The notes below the pieces were generated by a model. It had not been told where the DNA came from. It was given only the letters and a program-made list of their open reading frames with translations, and searched no databases. The position numbers and the translations under genes are program-made. Below are positions 7,420 through 15,268 of a stretch of 25,446 bases of DNA, one piece after another (positions within the stretch are counted from its first letter, which is position 1; the number at the start of each line of letters is the position of its first letter). Origin of the DNA: QQUD01 sp039029915 (GTDB lineage Bacteria; Chloroflexota; Anaerolineae; Promineifilales; Promineifilaceae); the NCBI GenBank assembly GCA_039029915.1, contig JBCCFD010000058.1, positions 1-25,446 of the forward strand, given 5' to 3'.

Positions 7420-7490
7420 TATTTCGTTGTGCCATTCCGCCCATCGGAGCTGAGGCTATGCATTTTGCTGCTAACTTCGTTTTGACTCAT
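7420..7490 (-). pseudogene. Decayed 5' fragment of a PHP-domain gene
   Basis: From an ATG at 7488-7490 (minus) the frame reads MSQNEVSSKMHSLSSDG, which matches the start of the PHP protein encoded at 2490-3593 (MSQHEVSGNMHMHTPYSDG) with a short deletion that removes the second metal-binding histidine. At DNA level CTAACTTCGT-TTGACTCAT, ATGCAT and CCATCGGAG are shared, and similarity fades near 7420. No downstream PHP motifs follow; the fragment stops near the MITE at 7299-7381. It is a remnant of a duplicated or deleted copy. It overlaps the end of the ATPase gene by 4 nt. Confidence 0.65.
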
Positions 7491-8620
7491 ATTAGAAAGT
7501 GGTCGAAATTTTCTTGTGAGATGAGATGCAAGCTTGAATTTGGATAGCTGTTTTGGAATTCTTTCTGTGTTGCCTTCTTGATTTTTCCAGATTTCCATTT
7601 AAATTCAAACCCAGATAAAAAATTGCCTTGTTCTTCAATTAAATCAATCTCTTTTTGATCGTAGGTGCGCCAAAAGTAGCGATTGGGAAAACGGCCGTTG
7701 TACGCATTCGTTTTTGCTCGTTCAATCATCAAAAAGTTTTCCCAAAGCTGGCCTACATCATTCCGCATGGTAAGCGAATTATAATTTTGAATCAGGCTGT
7801 TGCGAACTCCATTATCAAAAAAATAATAGCGGGCGTTTTTGTTGATTTCCTTCCGTAAATTGCGCGAGAAGCCCCCCACCCGATAAATTACAAACGCTTT
7901 TTCTAATAAATCCAAGTAGCGATCAACTGTTTGGCGATTAATGCCTAAATTTGAAGCTAGTTCTGACTTTGAAACCTCAAACCCAATTTGAAAAGCAAGC
8001 AGGCGGAGAAGGTCAACCAATTTATCTGCTCTTCGCAGCCCTTCAAGCTCAAGCAAATCTCGAAACAGATACGACCCTACAAGTTCATCTAAAAGCCTGG
8101 CTCGGAGCTGTGGCCTAGTTGTAACAATTTCAGGGTAACCGCCCCAAATGAGCCATCGCTCCAATTGGCTCTTTGCTTCGAATGTGCCTATTGTGTTGCG
8201 TAGTTCAGGGTAGCTAATGGGATACAAATTGAAAGTCAGTTTACGACCTGTCAGCGGTTCATTAATTTTATTGGCGAGTTCAAAAGAGGCTGAACCGGTG
8301 GCAATGATAGTTAATTTTGGATTCGCATCGATAAGAATTTTTAGATTGAGGCCAATATTAGAAACGCGCTGAGCCTCATCGATAATGAGTAAATCAACCC
8401 CCTCAACTAATTCATTGAGCTTTTGCAAATTTTGAGAACCGAGCTGTTCACGATAGGAAAGCTCATCTGCATTAATAAATTTGCCACTTGGTGAAGTACG
8501 CTCAATTAAATCATGAACAAGGGTTGTTTTCCCAACTTGTCGCGGACCATATAGCACAATGACCTTTCCCGGCAAGAGGGCTTGTTCAAGTTGAGATTGT
8601 AAAAGTCGCGCTATTTTCAT
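7487..8620 (-). CDS. AAA+ ATPase with DUF4143 C-terminal domain
   Basis: 377 residues from the ATG at 8618-8620. An in-frame ATG at 8641 exists, but a TATACT box lies exactly 6 nt before 8620, fitting a leaderless start there. Walker A is GPRQVGKTT near residue 25, Walker B is LLIIDEAQ, and the sensor-1-like TGSAS follows. The middle region GGYPEIV and a winged-helix-like stretch (SKSELASNLGINRQTVDRYLDLL) precede the DUF4143 region (FFDNGVRN, then EIDLI and GFEFKWK). The last elements give the D-x(n)-E-x-K pattern of a PD-(D/E)XK nuclease-like fold. Members of this family are abundant, often mobile, and of largely unproven function (proposed roles in DNA interactions or toxin-like systems). 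It has no partner gene here. Confidence 0.85.
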   Translation of the reverse strand: MKIARLLQSQLEQALLPGKVIVLYGPRQVGKTTLVHDLIERTSPSGKFINADELSYREQLGSQNLQKLNELVEGVDLLIIDEAQRVSNIGLNLKILIDANPKLTIIATGSASFELANKINEPLTGRKLTFNLYPISYPELRNTIGTFEAKSQLERWLIWGGYPEIVTTRPQLRARLLDELVGSYLFRDLLELEGLRRADKLVDLLRLLAFQIGFEVSKSELASNLGINRQTVDRYLDLLEKAFVIYRVGGFSRNLRKEINKNARYYFFDNGVRNSLIQNYNSLTMRNDVGQLWENFLMIERAKTNAYNGRFPNRYFWRTYDQKEIDLIEEQGNFLSGFEFKWKSGKIKKATQKEFQNSYPNSSLHLISQENFDHFLI

Positions 8621-8626
8621 AAATAC

Positions 8627-8632
8627 AGTATA
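8627..8632 (-). promoter_or_regulatory. Candidate -10 box for a leaderless ATPase transcript
   Basis: TATACT on the minus strand ends 6 nt before the ATG at 8620, so transcription would begin at or next to the start codon. The -35 region at 17 bp spacing (TTCTAT) is weak. The arrangement is the same as that in front of the lipoprotein gene at 22381. Confidence 0.35.
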
Positions 8633-8650
8633 CCAAACCATCGGTATTTA

Positions 8651-8761
8651 TAGAAATATGGCTGTTATCACCAAAGGAATCAAGTTTAGCCAAATCTTAA
8701 CCCACGCATAGTCAAAGGAACGATATCCCCGGTTCCAAAAATAATGAGACCAATCATATTG
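8651..8761 (-). other. Open 37-codon extension after the antiporter stop codon
   Basis: In the same frame as the antiporter gene, immediately after its TGA (8762-8764), 37 codons remain open to a TAA at 8648-8650. They read QYDWSHYFWNRGYRSFDYAW, then a hydrophobic end WLNLIPLVITAIFL. It could be a lost C-terminal helix, a remnant of another gene, or chance. There is no start codon in this frame. A second frame has a 23-codon ATG frame over the same DNA, which weakens the case. Confidence 0.25.
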
Positions 8762-10324
8762 TCAGGTGACAGCATGGGAATGCCACTTGGGGGCCGTTGT
8801 TTGACCGAGGCTAGCTTGAGCCAGTTCACGCCCCGCTTGTTCAATCGGTAAGAAAGACACAGAAACGCCAGCCTCCTTCAAAACAGCCTCATTCTCGCCG
8901 TAACGTGATAGGGCAGCCACAAATCCAGCGAACCCTTCAGCCCGAAGATTTTGCGTGGCTTGAACCTCAGCGGAAAGATTGCTAAGGGTCATCAACACCC
9001 CTTCAATGCGCGAAAGATCAATATCTGTCCATAGCTCTGGGTCTTTGGCATCTCCGTAAACAACGCGGCGTTCGTGCTGTAAATGGTACTGAATTTGCAC
9101 GGGATCGGAGTCAAGCCCCAACGGCCGTTTACCTTGCTCAATTAAATAATCATAAGCGGCTGTGCCAGCTTGTCCCATCCCCAAGACGATATAGTTAGCC
9201 ACCCCGGCACTTCGTGGCTCATGGTCAGGGTGGTTCACTGCCAGTTCAAATCGAGTTAAGAATGGCTCAAATCGACCCCACAGCACATTTACAAAGCGGC
9301 TGATTGGCGCATTCAACGCATAAGAGATTGCCACCAGTAGCCCCATCATCACTACAAAACCACTGTCGATGAGGCCAGAAGCGGCGGCACCCGCCGCAAC
9401 AATAAGCGCAAACTCACTGTAGGCGGTTAAGGAGACGGCACTAAGGAACGACGTTCGAGCGCGAAGTTTGAAGCGAAGCATGAGCGCAAAAAAGAGAACA
9501 CCTTTAAGCGGTAGCAGCAGGATGAGCAGGCAAATCATCAGCCAACCCTGTGCATTGGGGAATCCACCCAAGCCCACTTGTAAAAAGAAGCCAACGAGGA
9601 ACAATTCTTTGAGCGCCCACAGCTTGTCATATAGTTCATCTGATCGGGGATCGCCTGCTAGCACCATTCCGATCAGCAAAGCCCCCAGCTTGGCATCAAG
9701 GCCTACTTGATCGAATAGCCACCCTGCACCAAGGGCCAGCAAGAGACCGTAGATTAACAACAACTCCTCACGACCGACCCAATAAAGGGTGCGGATAAGC
9801 AACGGCCGTAAAAGGGGCAAGGCAAATACCCCCAGCGCCCACCAAGATGGTGCTACACTACCCGTAATAGCCAATAGTAAAACCGCCACCACATCCTGCA
9901 AAATAAGAATGCCAATTGATAAACGGCCGTGATAGGTGTCAAGTTCATCCCGGGCGTCTAATGATTTAGCGGTCAACACGGTGCTTGAGAAGCCTAATCC
10001 GACGGCCAAAACAACCGCCGTAAAAGCTGGAAGCTGAAACAGTTGGAGAACGAGCCAAAAAACGGCCGTGCTAAGCAATAAATGGATCGACCCAACCCCC
10101 ACAACCTGTGGTTGAACCAAACTGCGGAAGCTAATGTGAAGCCCAACTGTAAACAGCAGGAGGACCACACCGAGGTCACCGATACCTTCGATGAGTTCAT
10201 TACTTTCAATGCCGAGGAGGGATAAGGTTAGGCCAGCGAGGAGATAGCCTACTAAAGTTGGGAATTTGATGGCTTTGGCCGCCATACCAGCCACAAATGC
10301 AGCTACAAACCAGATGAGGTCCAT
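8762..10324 (-). CDS. CPA2-family monovalent cation/H+ antiporter with RCK (TrkA-N) domain
   Basis: 520 residues. The first ~370 residues are a string of hydrophobic helices typical of KefB/KefC/YbaL-type exchangers: FPTLVGYLLAG, the GDLGVVLLLFTVGLH signature near residue 50, GLGFSSTVLTAK near residue 110, and GLDAKLGALLIGMVLAG with the charged residue of the exchange site. From about residue 380 a TrkA-N Rossmann domain follows (YIVLGMGQAG, then LGLDSDP and VVYGDAKDP), which gates transport by binding nucleotide. It is likely a K+(Na+)/H+ antiporter of the inner membrane. It overlaps the upstream coiled-coil gene by 22 nt and so is probably co-transcribed and coupled to it. Four perfect ACGGCCGT palindromes lie within it. 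Confidence 0.9.
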   Translation of the reverse strand: MDLIWFVAAFVAGMAAKAIKFPTLVGYLLAGLTLSLLGIESNELIEGIGDLGVVLLLFTVGLHISFRSLVQPQVVGVGSIHLLLSTAVFWLVLQLFQLPAFTAVVLAVGLGFSSTVLTAKSLDARDELDTYHGRLSIGILILQDVVAVLLLAITGSVAPSWWALGVFALPLLRPLLIRTLYWVGREELLLIYGLLLALGAGWLFDQVGLDAKLGALLIGMVLAGDPRSDELYDKLWALKELFLVGFFLQVGLGGFPNAQGWLMICLLILLLPLKGVLFFALMLRFKLRARTSFLSAVSLTAYSEFALIVAAGAAASGLIDSGFVVMMGLLVAISYALNAPISRFVNVLWGRFEPFLTRFELAVNHPDHEPRSAGVANYIVLGMGQAGTAAYDYLIEQGKRPLGLDSDPVQIQYHLQHERRVVYGDAKDPELWTDIDLSRIEGVLMTLSNLSAEVQATQNLRAEGFAGFVAALSRYGENEAVLKEAGVSVSFLPIEQAGRELAQASLGQTTAPKWHSHAVT

Positions 10325-11139
10325 GTTCTATCACCCTGCTGAAGTTCATCTAGGGAGGCGAGGTAATCTTCAAGCGCTAACACCTCGTCCTGAATTTCAG
10401 CGGCGAGGCGGTCGTAGATGCCCTGCTGGGCGATAAATGGTTCGCTCACGATTTGGGAGTAGATGATGCCCAACTGGGCGAGGGTGTTTTCAATCTTGAG
10501 GGCACTGAGTTGACGATTGGTTTGCGCTTGTTCGAGATGAGCCAGCTGCTTACGGCGATTTTCAAGCGTGATGTTTAGTTTGCGGACCAATTTTTCATCC
10601 GTCGTTTCGTTGAGCTGACGCTCCAATCGCTTAATCGCTTTGGGGACTTGCTCTTGCTCTTTGGCGATCAGGGGGTCCTGCTCTTGCTGTTTCATTCGCT
10701 GCGCAATTTGCTCTATTGCAAGCACCCACTCTTTGACATTTTGGCTGATGGAGGTGAGGCGCGTTCTTTCAAGAGAGTTGCGGGGTGCCTTGCGAACACG
10801 CGCCGCAATTTGTTTGTCGTAATTCCTAGCCTGTTGAATTGCCTCTTGGGTAGGATCGGTTTGCCGACCTAATGAAAAAGTTTGGCGAGGGGCGGGTTGT
10901 AGCTCTCGTTCGTATTCGTCAGAACGGCCGTATTTTTTATCCCGCTTATCATACTTTCTGGATTTATCATACTTATCGTATTTGTCGTATTTATCAGAAC
11001 GGCCGTTTTTGCCCCTACCCAACAAACTGGCAAATAAAAGCTTCAAGATGTCACCTAAGTCCATCTTTTTTAAGCTTTTTTTGAGTTTTTTGCGCGTTGA
11101 TTTGGGCAATAAAGCTTTGACGATGTCATCTAAATCCAT
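10303..11139 (-). CDS. Charged coiled-coil protein with KYDK repeats, function unknown
   Basis: 278 residues. The N-terminus has two similar amphipathic segments, MDLDDIVKALLPKSTRKKLKK and MDLGDILKLLFAS. A low-complexity Lys/Tyr/Asp tract (about residues 48-70) follows, built from KYDK units and framed by NGRSDKY and YGRSDEY. From about residue 115 to the end the protein is predicted alpha-helical and rich in Q, E, K and L, with heptad-like spacing, so it is likely a coiled coil. There is no membrane helix. It overlaps the MpsC-like gene upstream by 14 nt and the antiporter gene downstream by 22 nt, so the three genes are probably one translationally coupled unit and the protein may act with the antiporter. 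I recognise no family. Confidence 0.7.
   Translation of the reverse strand: MDLDDIVKALLPKSTRKKLKKSLKKMDLGDILKLLFASLLGRGKNGRSDKYDKYDKYDKSRKYDKRDKKYGRSDEYERELQPAPRQTFSLGRQTDPTQEAIQQARNYDKQIAARVRKAPRNSLERTRLTSISQNVKEWVLAIEQIAQRMKQQEQDPLIAKEQEQVPKAIKRLERQLNETTDEKLVRKLNITLENRRKQLAHLEQAQTNRQLSALKIENTLAQLGIIYSQIVSEPFIAQQGIYDRLAAEIQDEVLALEDYLASLDELQQGDRTWTSSGL
10924..11006 (-). repeat. 9-bp KYD-coding tandem repeat bracketed by two ACGGCCGT palindromes
   Basis: Between the palindromes at 10924-10931 and 10999-11006 the minus strand carries diverged 9-bp units (tacgacaaa-like) that encode KYDKYDKYDKSRKYDKRDKK. The framing GRSD(K/E)Y is duplicated at both edges, so the whole may have grown by recombination between the two palindrome-containing ends. 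Confidence 0.55.
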
Positions 11140-11491
11140 CAGGTTCCCCTAGGCGAAAAATAAACATGACCCAGCTTTCTAGTGTATTGATACTGAAGCT
11201 AGTTGAGATAATTTGACGTTGAAGCAGGTTAGAAAGGTCCCCAGCGTGCTCATTGGCGATATAGCTTAGAAGCTCTTCAACATACTTTTTAAGAACTGCA
11301 TTGCCGGTTTCACTTTGGGTTAAAAGATGTTCCCCTTTAAACAGGGCATCTTCAATCATCACAATGACGCGGTCATCACCCCATGAGGAGGTGACATTGC
11401 CAGCATCTAAGCCGTGGGCATCGTGCCAACCTTGTAAAACATTTTGCTCGAACTGCATTTTAATGGGTTGTGTGGGAAATGCAATACTCAT
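11126..11491 (-). CDS. Divergent MpsC/DUF2294-like protein
   Basis: 121 residues, soluble. No motif is unambiguous, but the order of elements follows DUF2294 proteins. A DDRVIVMIEDALFKGEHLL stretch corresponds to DDMIFIRLKGILTPAEQKL of the clearer homologue at 18903-19283. Then come TGNAVLKKYVEELL and a final IISTSFSINTLESWVMFIF strand pair corresponding to LQSLHTDMSSRTGERVVVL. DUF2294/MpsC proteins have been linked to Na+-dependent inorganic carbon uptake. It is first of a probable three-gene unit with the coiled-coil protein and the K+/H+ antiporter. The assignment rests on pattern alignment by eye. Confidence 0.55.
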   Translation of the reverse strand: MSIAFPTQPIKMQFEQNVLQGWHDAHGLDAGNVTSSWGDDRVIVMIEDALFKGEHLLTQSETGNAVLKKYVEELLSYIANEHAGDLSNLLQRQIISTSFSINTLESWVMFIFRLGEPDGFR

Positions 11492-11595
11492 AATTTATTC
11501 CTTATGGACGAATCGTAAACTGTTTTATTTTTACCCGCTTTAGCAGGTATGATTTTTCACCGCCTGCAGGGGGTTATTACCGTAGGCTTCTACCC

Positions 11596-12519
11596 TCAAC
11601 TGGTGAAATCTGCGATCCAGCGAACGAGGTTAATGACGACTAATAAGCCACCTTCCCAGCGGGAAAGCCGCCAGCCTGTGCGCATCAAGATGACGACCAG
11701 CGTTACCAGAGCAAAGAGCAACCATAAACTGCCGTAAGCACCACTTGCCACGGTCATGGGTTGAATGATGGCGGCTAAGCCTAAAACCCCGAGCAGGTTA
11801 AATAGGTCACTTCCAATAAGGTTACCGATTGATATACCGTGTCGACCGCGTAAAACGCCGATTAAAGAGGTGGCTAGTTCTGGTGCAGAGGTACCCGCCG
11901 CCACAATGGTTACACCGATGACCCATTCGGAAAGGCCAAAGTGGCGCGCAATTTCAGAAGCGGCCTCTACTAAATAATGGCCACTTGTGACAATAAGGGC
12001 GATACCCAAGACCAGCATAGGAATGTCGAGCCAGCGGAACTCGCCCGTGGGTGTTTCTTCGGCCGTATCACCCCCATCTTTCGTATAAAGAAGGTAGCTG
12101 ACATAGCTAATCAAAATCAGCATCAAAATGGCACCTTCCCAAGTGGCCATACGAAGGTCGGCCAGAAAGAGAAGAAGCAAAATGGTTGCTCCGATGAGCA
12201 TGCCCCCGTCGCGCATCACGAGTTTGCGGGTTGTTGGAATACCCGCCACCATAGCCACACCGCCTAGAATAAACCCTAAGTTGAAGATATTTGACCCGAC
12301 CACGTTGCCAACCGAAATATCAGCCTTGCCGCTCAGGGCAGCTGAGATGGTGACGGCAAATTCAGGGGATGAGGTGCCAATAGCAACGATGGTTAAGCCA
12401 ATAACCAACTCGGACATGCCGAATCGACGGGCAATGCGAGCGGCTGAATTAACAATCCACGTCCCTCCAACCCATAAACCGGCAATGGTTGCAATGACGA
12501 TAAGCCAATTTAATAACAT
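11596..12519 (-). CDS. Ca2+/Na+ exchanger of the CaCA superfamily (YrbG/CaxA-type)
   Basis: 307 residues from the ATG at 12517-12519. GGAG lies 6 nt upstream, while a TTG start 12 nt earlier would overlap that site. About ten membrane helices. Both inverted alpha-repeats are intact: GTSSPEFAVTISAALSG with SVGNVVGSNIFN, and GTSAPELATSLIGVLRG with SIGNLIGSDLFN. These carry the cation-coordinating Glu/Asn/Ser residues of the family. A short hydrophilic loop (about residues 145-160, DGGDTAEETPTGEF) joins the halves. Expected role: calcium export or sodium-calcium exchange across the inner membrane. It stands between the Mrp operon and the antiporter group, same strand, about 100 bp from each. No ACGGCCGT palindrome occurs here. 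Confidence 0.92.
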   Translation of the reverse strand: MLLNWLIVIATIAGLWVGGTWIVNSAARIARRFGMSELVIGLTIVAIGTSSPEFAVTISAALSGKADISVGNVVGSNIFNLGFILGGVAMVAGIPTTRKLVMRDGGMLIGATILLLLFLADLRMATWEGAILMLILISYVSYLLYTKDGGDTAEETPTGEFRWLDIPMLVLGIALIVTSGHYLVEAASEIARHFGLSEWVIGVTIVAAGTSAPELATSLIGVLRGRHGISIGNLIGSDLFNLLGVLGLAAIIQPMTVASGAYGSLWLLFALVTLVVILMRTGWRLSRWEGGLLVVINLVRWIADFTS

Positions 12520-12617
12520 GATGATCTCCAAAATAAGCTATGAGCTTTGAGCCTGTGACGCTTACCAGTGGCACTGCGTAACTCCAGTTATCACTTACAG
12601 CTGTGAAATTATGTAAA

Positions 12618-12947
12618 CTATGACCTGTATTGTGTATCTAGGTCATTGCGAACGGCACCCTGCATAGGTACACCCGTGCGGTGGGCGGCAGAGGCCAGGG
12701 CATGAGCGGCAACGGGGCCACCAATGAGAAGTAAGAGAATCAGTATAATGACGCGTCCCCATTCAGTTGGAAAGACAAAAGCAGTCGCAATGGCCAGTAA
12801 GACGACGCCTAATATGCCGACTTTTCCCGTTGCGTGAAGCTGAGAATAGACATCGGGTAAGCGGTGAAAGCCAATTACCCCAATAATTGAAAATCCGGTG
12901 GCAATGATAATGATTATGATGGCTAATAGTTCAAAAATAGTTGCCAT
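12618..12947 (-). CDS. mrpG: Mrp-type Na+/H+ antiporter subunit G
   Basis: 109 residues, three membrane helices. The motif GFHRLPDVYSQLHATGK (about residues 26-42) is diagnostic for MnhG/MrpG (PhaG), followed by a GGPVAAHALASAAHR end typical of the family. It is the last gene of the operon; the start lies 2 nt after the mrpF stop. Confidence 0.95.
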   Translation of the reverse strand: MATIFELLAIIIIIIATGFSIIGVIGFHRLPDVYSQLHATGKVGILGVVLLAIATAFVFPTEWGRVIILILLLLIGGPVAAHALASAAHRTGVPMQGAVRNDLDTQYRS

Positions 12948-12949
12948 GA

Positions 12950-13276
12950 TTAATCTCCTCCTTGTTCAATTAACTGGTGCTCAGCAAATTGATGTTCAGC
13001 GATTTGGGGTTGGTCGGCTGTGTATTTGGCGAAACCAATAACACTGATAAAGCCCAGCGCACCAAGCCCAAGCGCCACGTCAATAAACAAGCGATTTTGC
13101 TGCACCAAGGCTAGTAAAACAAGAACGGCAATGGTGAGGGTGCCAACAAGCTCGACGCCGAGCAAACGGCCGATTGTGTCTTTGCCTCGCCAAACGCGAT
13201 AAATGGCATACCCAATGAGTAGCGCATGAATCGCAAAGGCGGCCTGAATCGTGATGTTTAAAATTGTTGATATCAT
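12950..13276 (-). CDS. mrpF: Mrp-type Na+/H+ antiporter subunit F
   Basis: 108 residues with three membrane helices. YRVWRGKDTIGRLLGVELVG and DVALGLGALGFISVIGFAKY match MrpF/MnhF (R-V-x-x-G-x-x-x-x-D-R-x-x-A and the DVAL-x-x-x-x-x-F motif). MrpF is the subunit with bile-acid-efflux-type similarity. The hydrophilic tail after residue 90 (QIAEHQFAEHQLIEQGGD) is longer than usual and contains a small duplicated AEHQ unit. The ATG overlaps the mrpE stop by 4 nt. Confidence 0.93.
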   Translation of the reverse strand: MISTILNITIQAAFAIHALLIGYAIYRVWRGKDTIGRLLGVELVGTLTIAVLVLLALVQQNRLFIDVALGLGALGFISVIGFAKYTADQPQIAEHQFAEHQLIEQGGD

Positions 13277-13758
13277 ACGAATAGTTGCTCCAGTTGACGG
13301 ACACGCGTTTCTTGGTTAGAAACGGCCGTTTTTTCCGACTGCTCGACGTCTAAACTGTGTGTATACATCACACCATTTTTGTCAATCTCAACCACCAGCT
13401 CACCCGGTGTTACCGTAATCGCTTTTGCGGTGAGCACCGTCACAGTTTCTGATCGACTGCCAGACGGGAGAGCAAAAATACCCTGCTTCAACTCAATGTC
13501 ACGACGAAGCACAATGCGAGCCACCTGAATACTGCTCATGAGCAGTTCCCAGATGAGATAGAGGACAAATTGAATGCCGCCGAAAAACGCGAGTGGGAAG
13601 TTCCGCCAAACAATAGGTTTAGGCGCGGCAGGCCGTAAAATAAACGTAATAGCCGTCGCTAAAATGATACCTAACACCCAATTGCTGAGTTCGAAATTGG
13701 AGGTGATAGCCATGTACAGTAGCGTGAGTGGTGCAATCCATCTTAAATAACGCATCAT
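13273..13758 (-). CDS. mrpE: Mrp-type Na+/H+ antiporter subunit E
   Basis: 161 residues, normal for MrpE. Two or three N-terminal hydrophobic segments are followed by the conserved LWELLMSSIQVARIVLRRD and a beta domain with LTAKAITVTPGELVVEID, the MrpE signature (L-x-x-x-I-T-L-T-P-G-T). The start overlaps the mrpD stop by one base. A second ATG is 3 nt downstream. One AACGGCCGTT palindrome near the 3' end encodes K-T-A-V. Confidence 0.94.
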   Translation of the reverse strand: MMRYLRWIAPLTLLYMAITSNFELSNWVLGIILATAITFILRPAAPKPIVWRNFPLAFFGGIQFVLYLIWELLMSSIQVARIVLRRDIELKQGIFALPSGSRSETVTVLTAKAITVTPGELVVEIDKNGVMYTHSLDVEQSEKTAVSNQETRVRQLEQLFV

Positions 13759-15266
13759 TATCTCCTTGCCAGTAGTTCTGTATCGAGCACGGCGTTAATA
13801 TACGCTTGAGGGGATTCAAGCCACAGCGCCGTTTCGGTTGTTATTTCAATAAGCGGATTAGCCCAAATACCCAACAGGAATGAGAAGCCAACTAGTGCCA
13901 TCGGGGCAATAAGACGATCTCCCTGTTTGAAAGTCACGGCCGTTTCGTCCTTATCCCTTGTCATATACCAAACTCGCATAAAGGCCCGCATTGTGTAAAC
14001 CAAAGTCAAGATGGAGGCCAAACCAATCAGCACCAGCGGCCAATAGCCTGCCGCTTCAATGCCGCTGTTAAAAACCAGCATCTTGCTGATAAAGCCGTTA
14101 GTAGGCGGTAATCCTGCTAGCGCCATGGCGCCAACGAAGAAGAAGACACCAAGCGCTGGATGCAGTTTGCCAACGGCCGTGATATTCAAAAAGTCGGCTG
14201 ATTTGACCGGCGCGCGGCTGGCAATGGCGCCAGCCATCATCAACATTGCTGCTTTGATCAGCGCATGATTGAATGCAAACACCAACGCCGCCGCAATCGA
14301 TAGTGGGGTTCCCCAACCAATGCCGACTAAAATAAACCCAACCTGAGCCAGAGTGGAGTATGCCAGCATTCGTTTGAGGTTGTGCGTGCCAACGGCTGAT
14401 AACCCGCCAAACACAATGCCGACAATCCCAACCAGTAGCAAGACGTTTTGAATAAATGGCGCTTGGTCTACAAAGAGAAGGGTAATCAGCCGTAGATAGC
14501 CATAGACACCAAGTTTGACCACAACTGATGAGAGGGTGGCTGAAACGGCCGTTGGGGCGGCGGCGTGGAAGTCTGGTTGCCAAAAGTGGAAAGGCACGGT
14601 CGCGCTTTTAACCATAAAGGTAGCGAGCAACAGACCCATTGCCATAAGCGCTAAAGGCGTGGCTTCGAGGCCGATTGCTTGGCCAAGCTGCGCCATATTG
14701 AGGGTGCCGTAGCTGACGTAGAGCGCACCGCAGGCCAGCAAAAGGAACGCCGCGGCAATAAGGCTGATGTAGAAATATTTAAAGGCGGCTTCGGTGCCAA
14801 ATTTGTCATCAGAAACGGCCGTTAAAATCGTGCCTGCAATCACCAGCAGCTCAGCAAACACAAACAAGTTGAAGAGGTCGCCCGTTAGGAGCGCACCGCT
14901 TAACCCAACCACCAGCATCATAAAGAGGGTGTAAAAAGTTGGATATTGGACGACTTTATCTTTGGCGCCGTTGGCATAGACAAAGCCCAAGAAGAGCACC
15001 AGCTGACTCATCAGCACAAATAAAGCGGAGAGCCAATCGCCAACGAGTGTAATGCCAAAGGGTGAGCCGTCAAAGAACCAGCCCCCGCTGTGTAACACCA
15101 GCGCAGACCCCGTGGCATCTACAGTAGATAGAAGCCAGCCACTGCTGGCTAGACTGACAGCCATTGTTCCCGTGGCAAACCAGCCGCGCAGGTGGTTGGG
15201 CATTAGCAAAAGCAATAGTGCACCCGTTAGCGGAATGAGAATGGGTAGTAGCAAAATTTCATTCAT
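13758..15266 (-). CDS. mrpD: Mrp-type Na+/H+ antiporter subunit D (NuoN/ND2-like)
   Basis: 502 residues, about 14 membrane helices. The transmembrane-5 glutamate motif FAELLVIAGTILTA and the broken-helix lysine motif KSATVPFHFWQPDFHAAAPT (about residues 220-240), then VVVKLGVYGYLRL, are the proton-pathway features shared with complex I antiporter-like subunits. In context it is MrpD and not NuoN, because mrpC and mrpE flank it with spacings of 2 and -1 nt. Four perfect ACGGCCGT palindromes fall in it, all in the T-A-V phase. Confidence 0.95.
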   Translation of the reverse strand: MNEILLLPILIPLTGALLLLLMPNHLRGWFATGTMAVSLASSGWLLSTVDATGSALVLHSGGWFFDGSPFGITLVGDWLSALFVLMSQLVLFLGFVYANGAKDKVVQYPTFYTLFMMLVVGLSGALLTGDLFNLFVFAELLVIAGTILTAVSDDKFGTEAAFKYFYISLIAAAFLLLACGALYVSYGTLNMAQLGQAIGLEATPLALMAMGLLLATFMVKSATVPFHFWQPDFHAAAPTAVSATLSSVVVKLGVYGYLRLITLLFVDQAPFIQNVLLLVGIVGIVFGGLSAVGTHNLKRMLAYSTLAQVGFILVGIGWGTPLSIAAALVFAFNHALIKAAMLMMAGAIASRAPVKSADFLNITAVGKLHPALGVFFFVGAMALAGLPPTNGFISKMLVFNSGIEAAGYWPLVLIGLASILTLVYTMRAFMRVWYMTRDKDETAVTFKQGDRLIAPMALVGFSFLLGIWANPLIEITTETALWLESPQAYINAVLDTELLARR

Positions 15267-15268
15267 AG

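Noticed and set aside
7320..7598. Minus-strand frame with THPEPVEG-type residues
   Set aside because: It reads through the MITE and overlaps the ATPase gene in another frame; PEPVEG peptides are a known artefact of CTTCGACAGGCTCAG repeats. Only its PHP-like start is kept, as a remnant.
11532..11549. Hairpin TACCCGC-TTTA-GCAGGTA between the exchanger and MpsC-like gene
   Set aside because: Seven-base arms with one mismatch and no further support.
13758..15266. NADH dehydrogenase (complex I) subunits NuoN/NuoK/NuoL
   Set aside because: The gene order A(B)-C-D-E-F-G with MrpE, F and G present identifies the Mrp antiporter; no other nuo genes are present.
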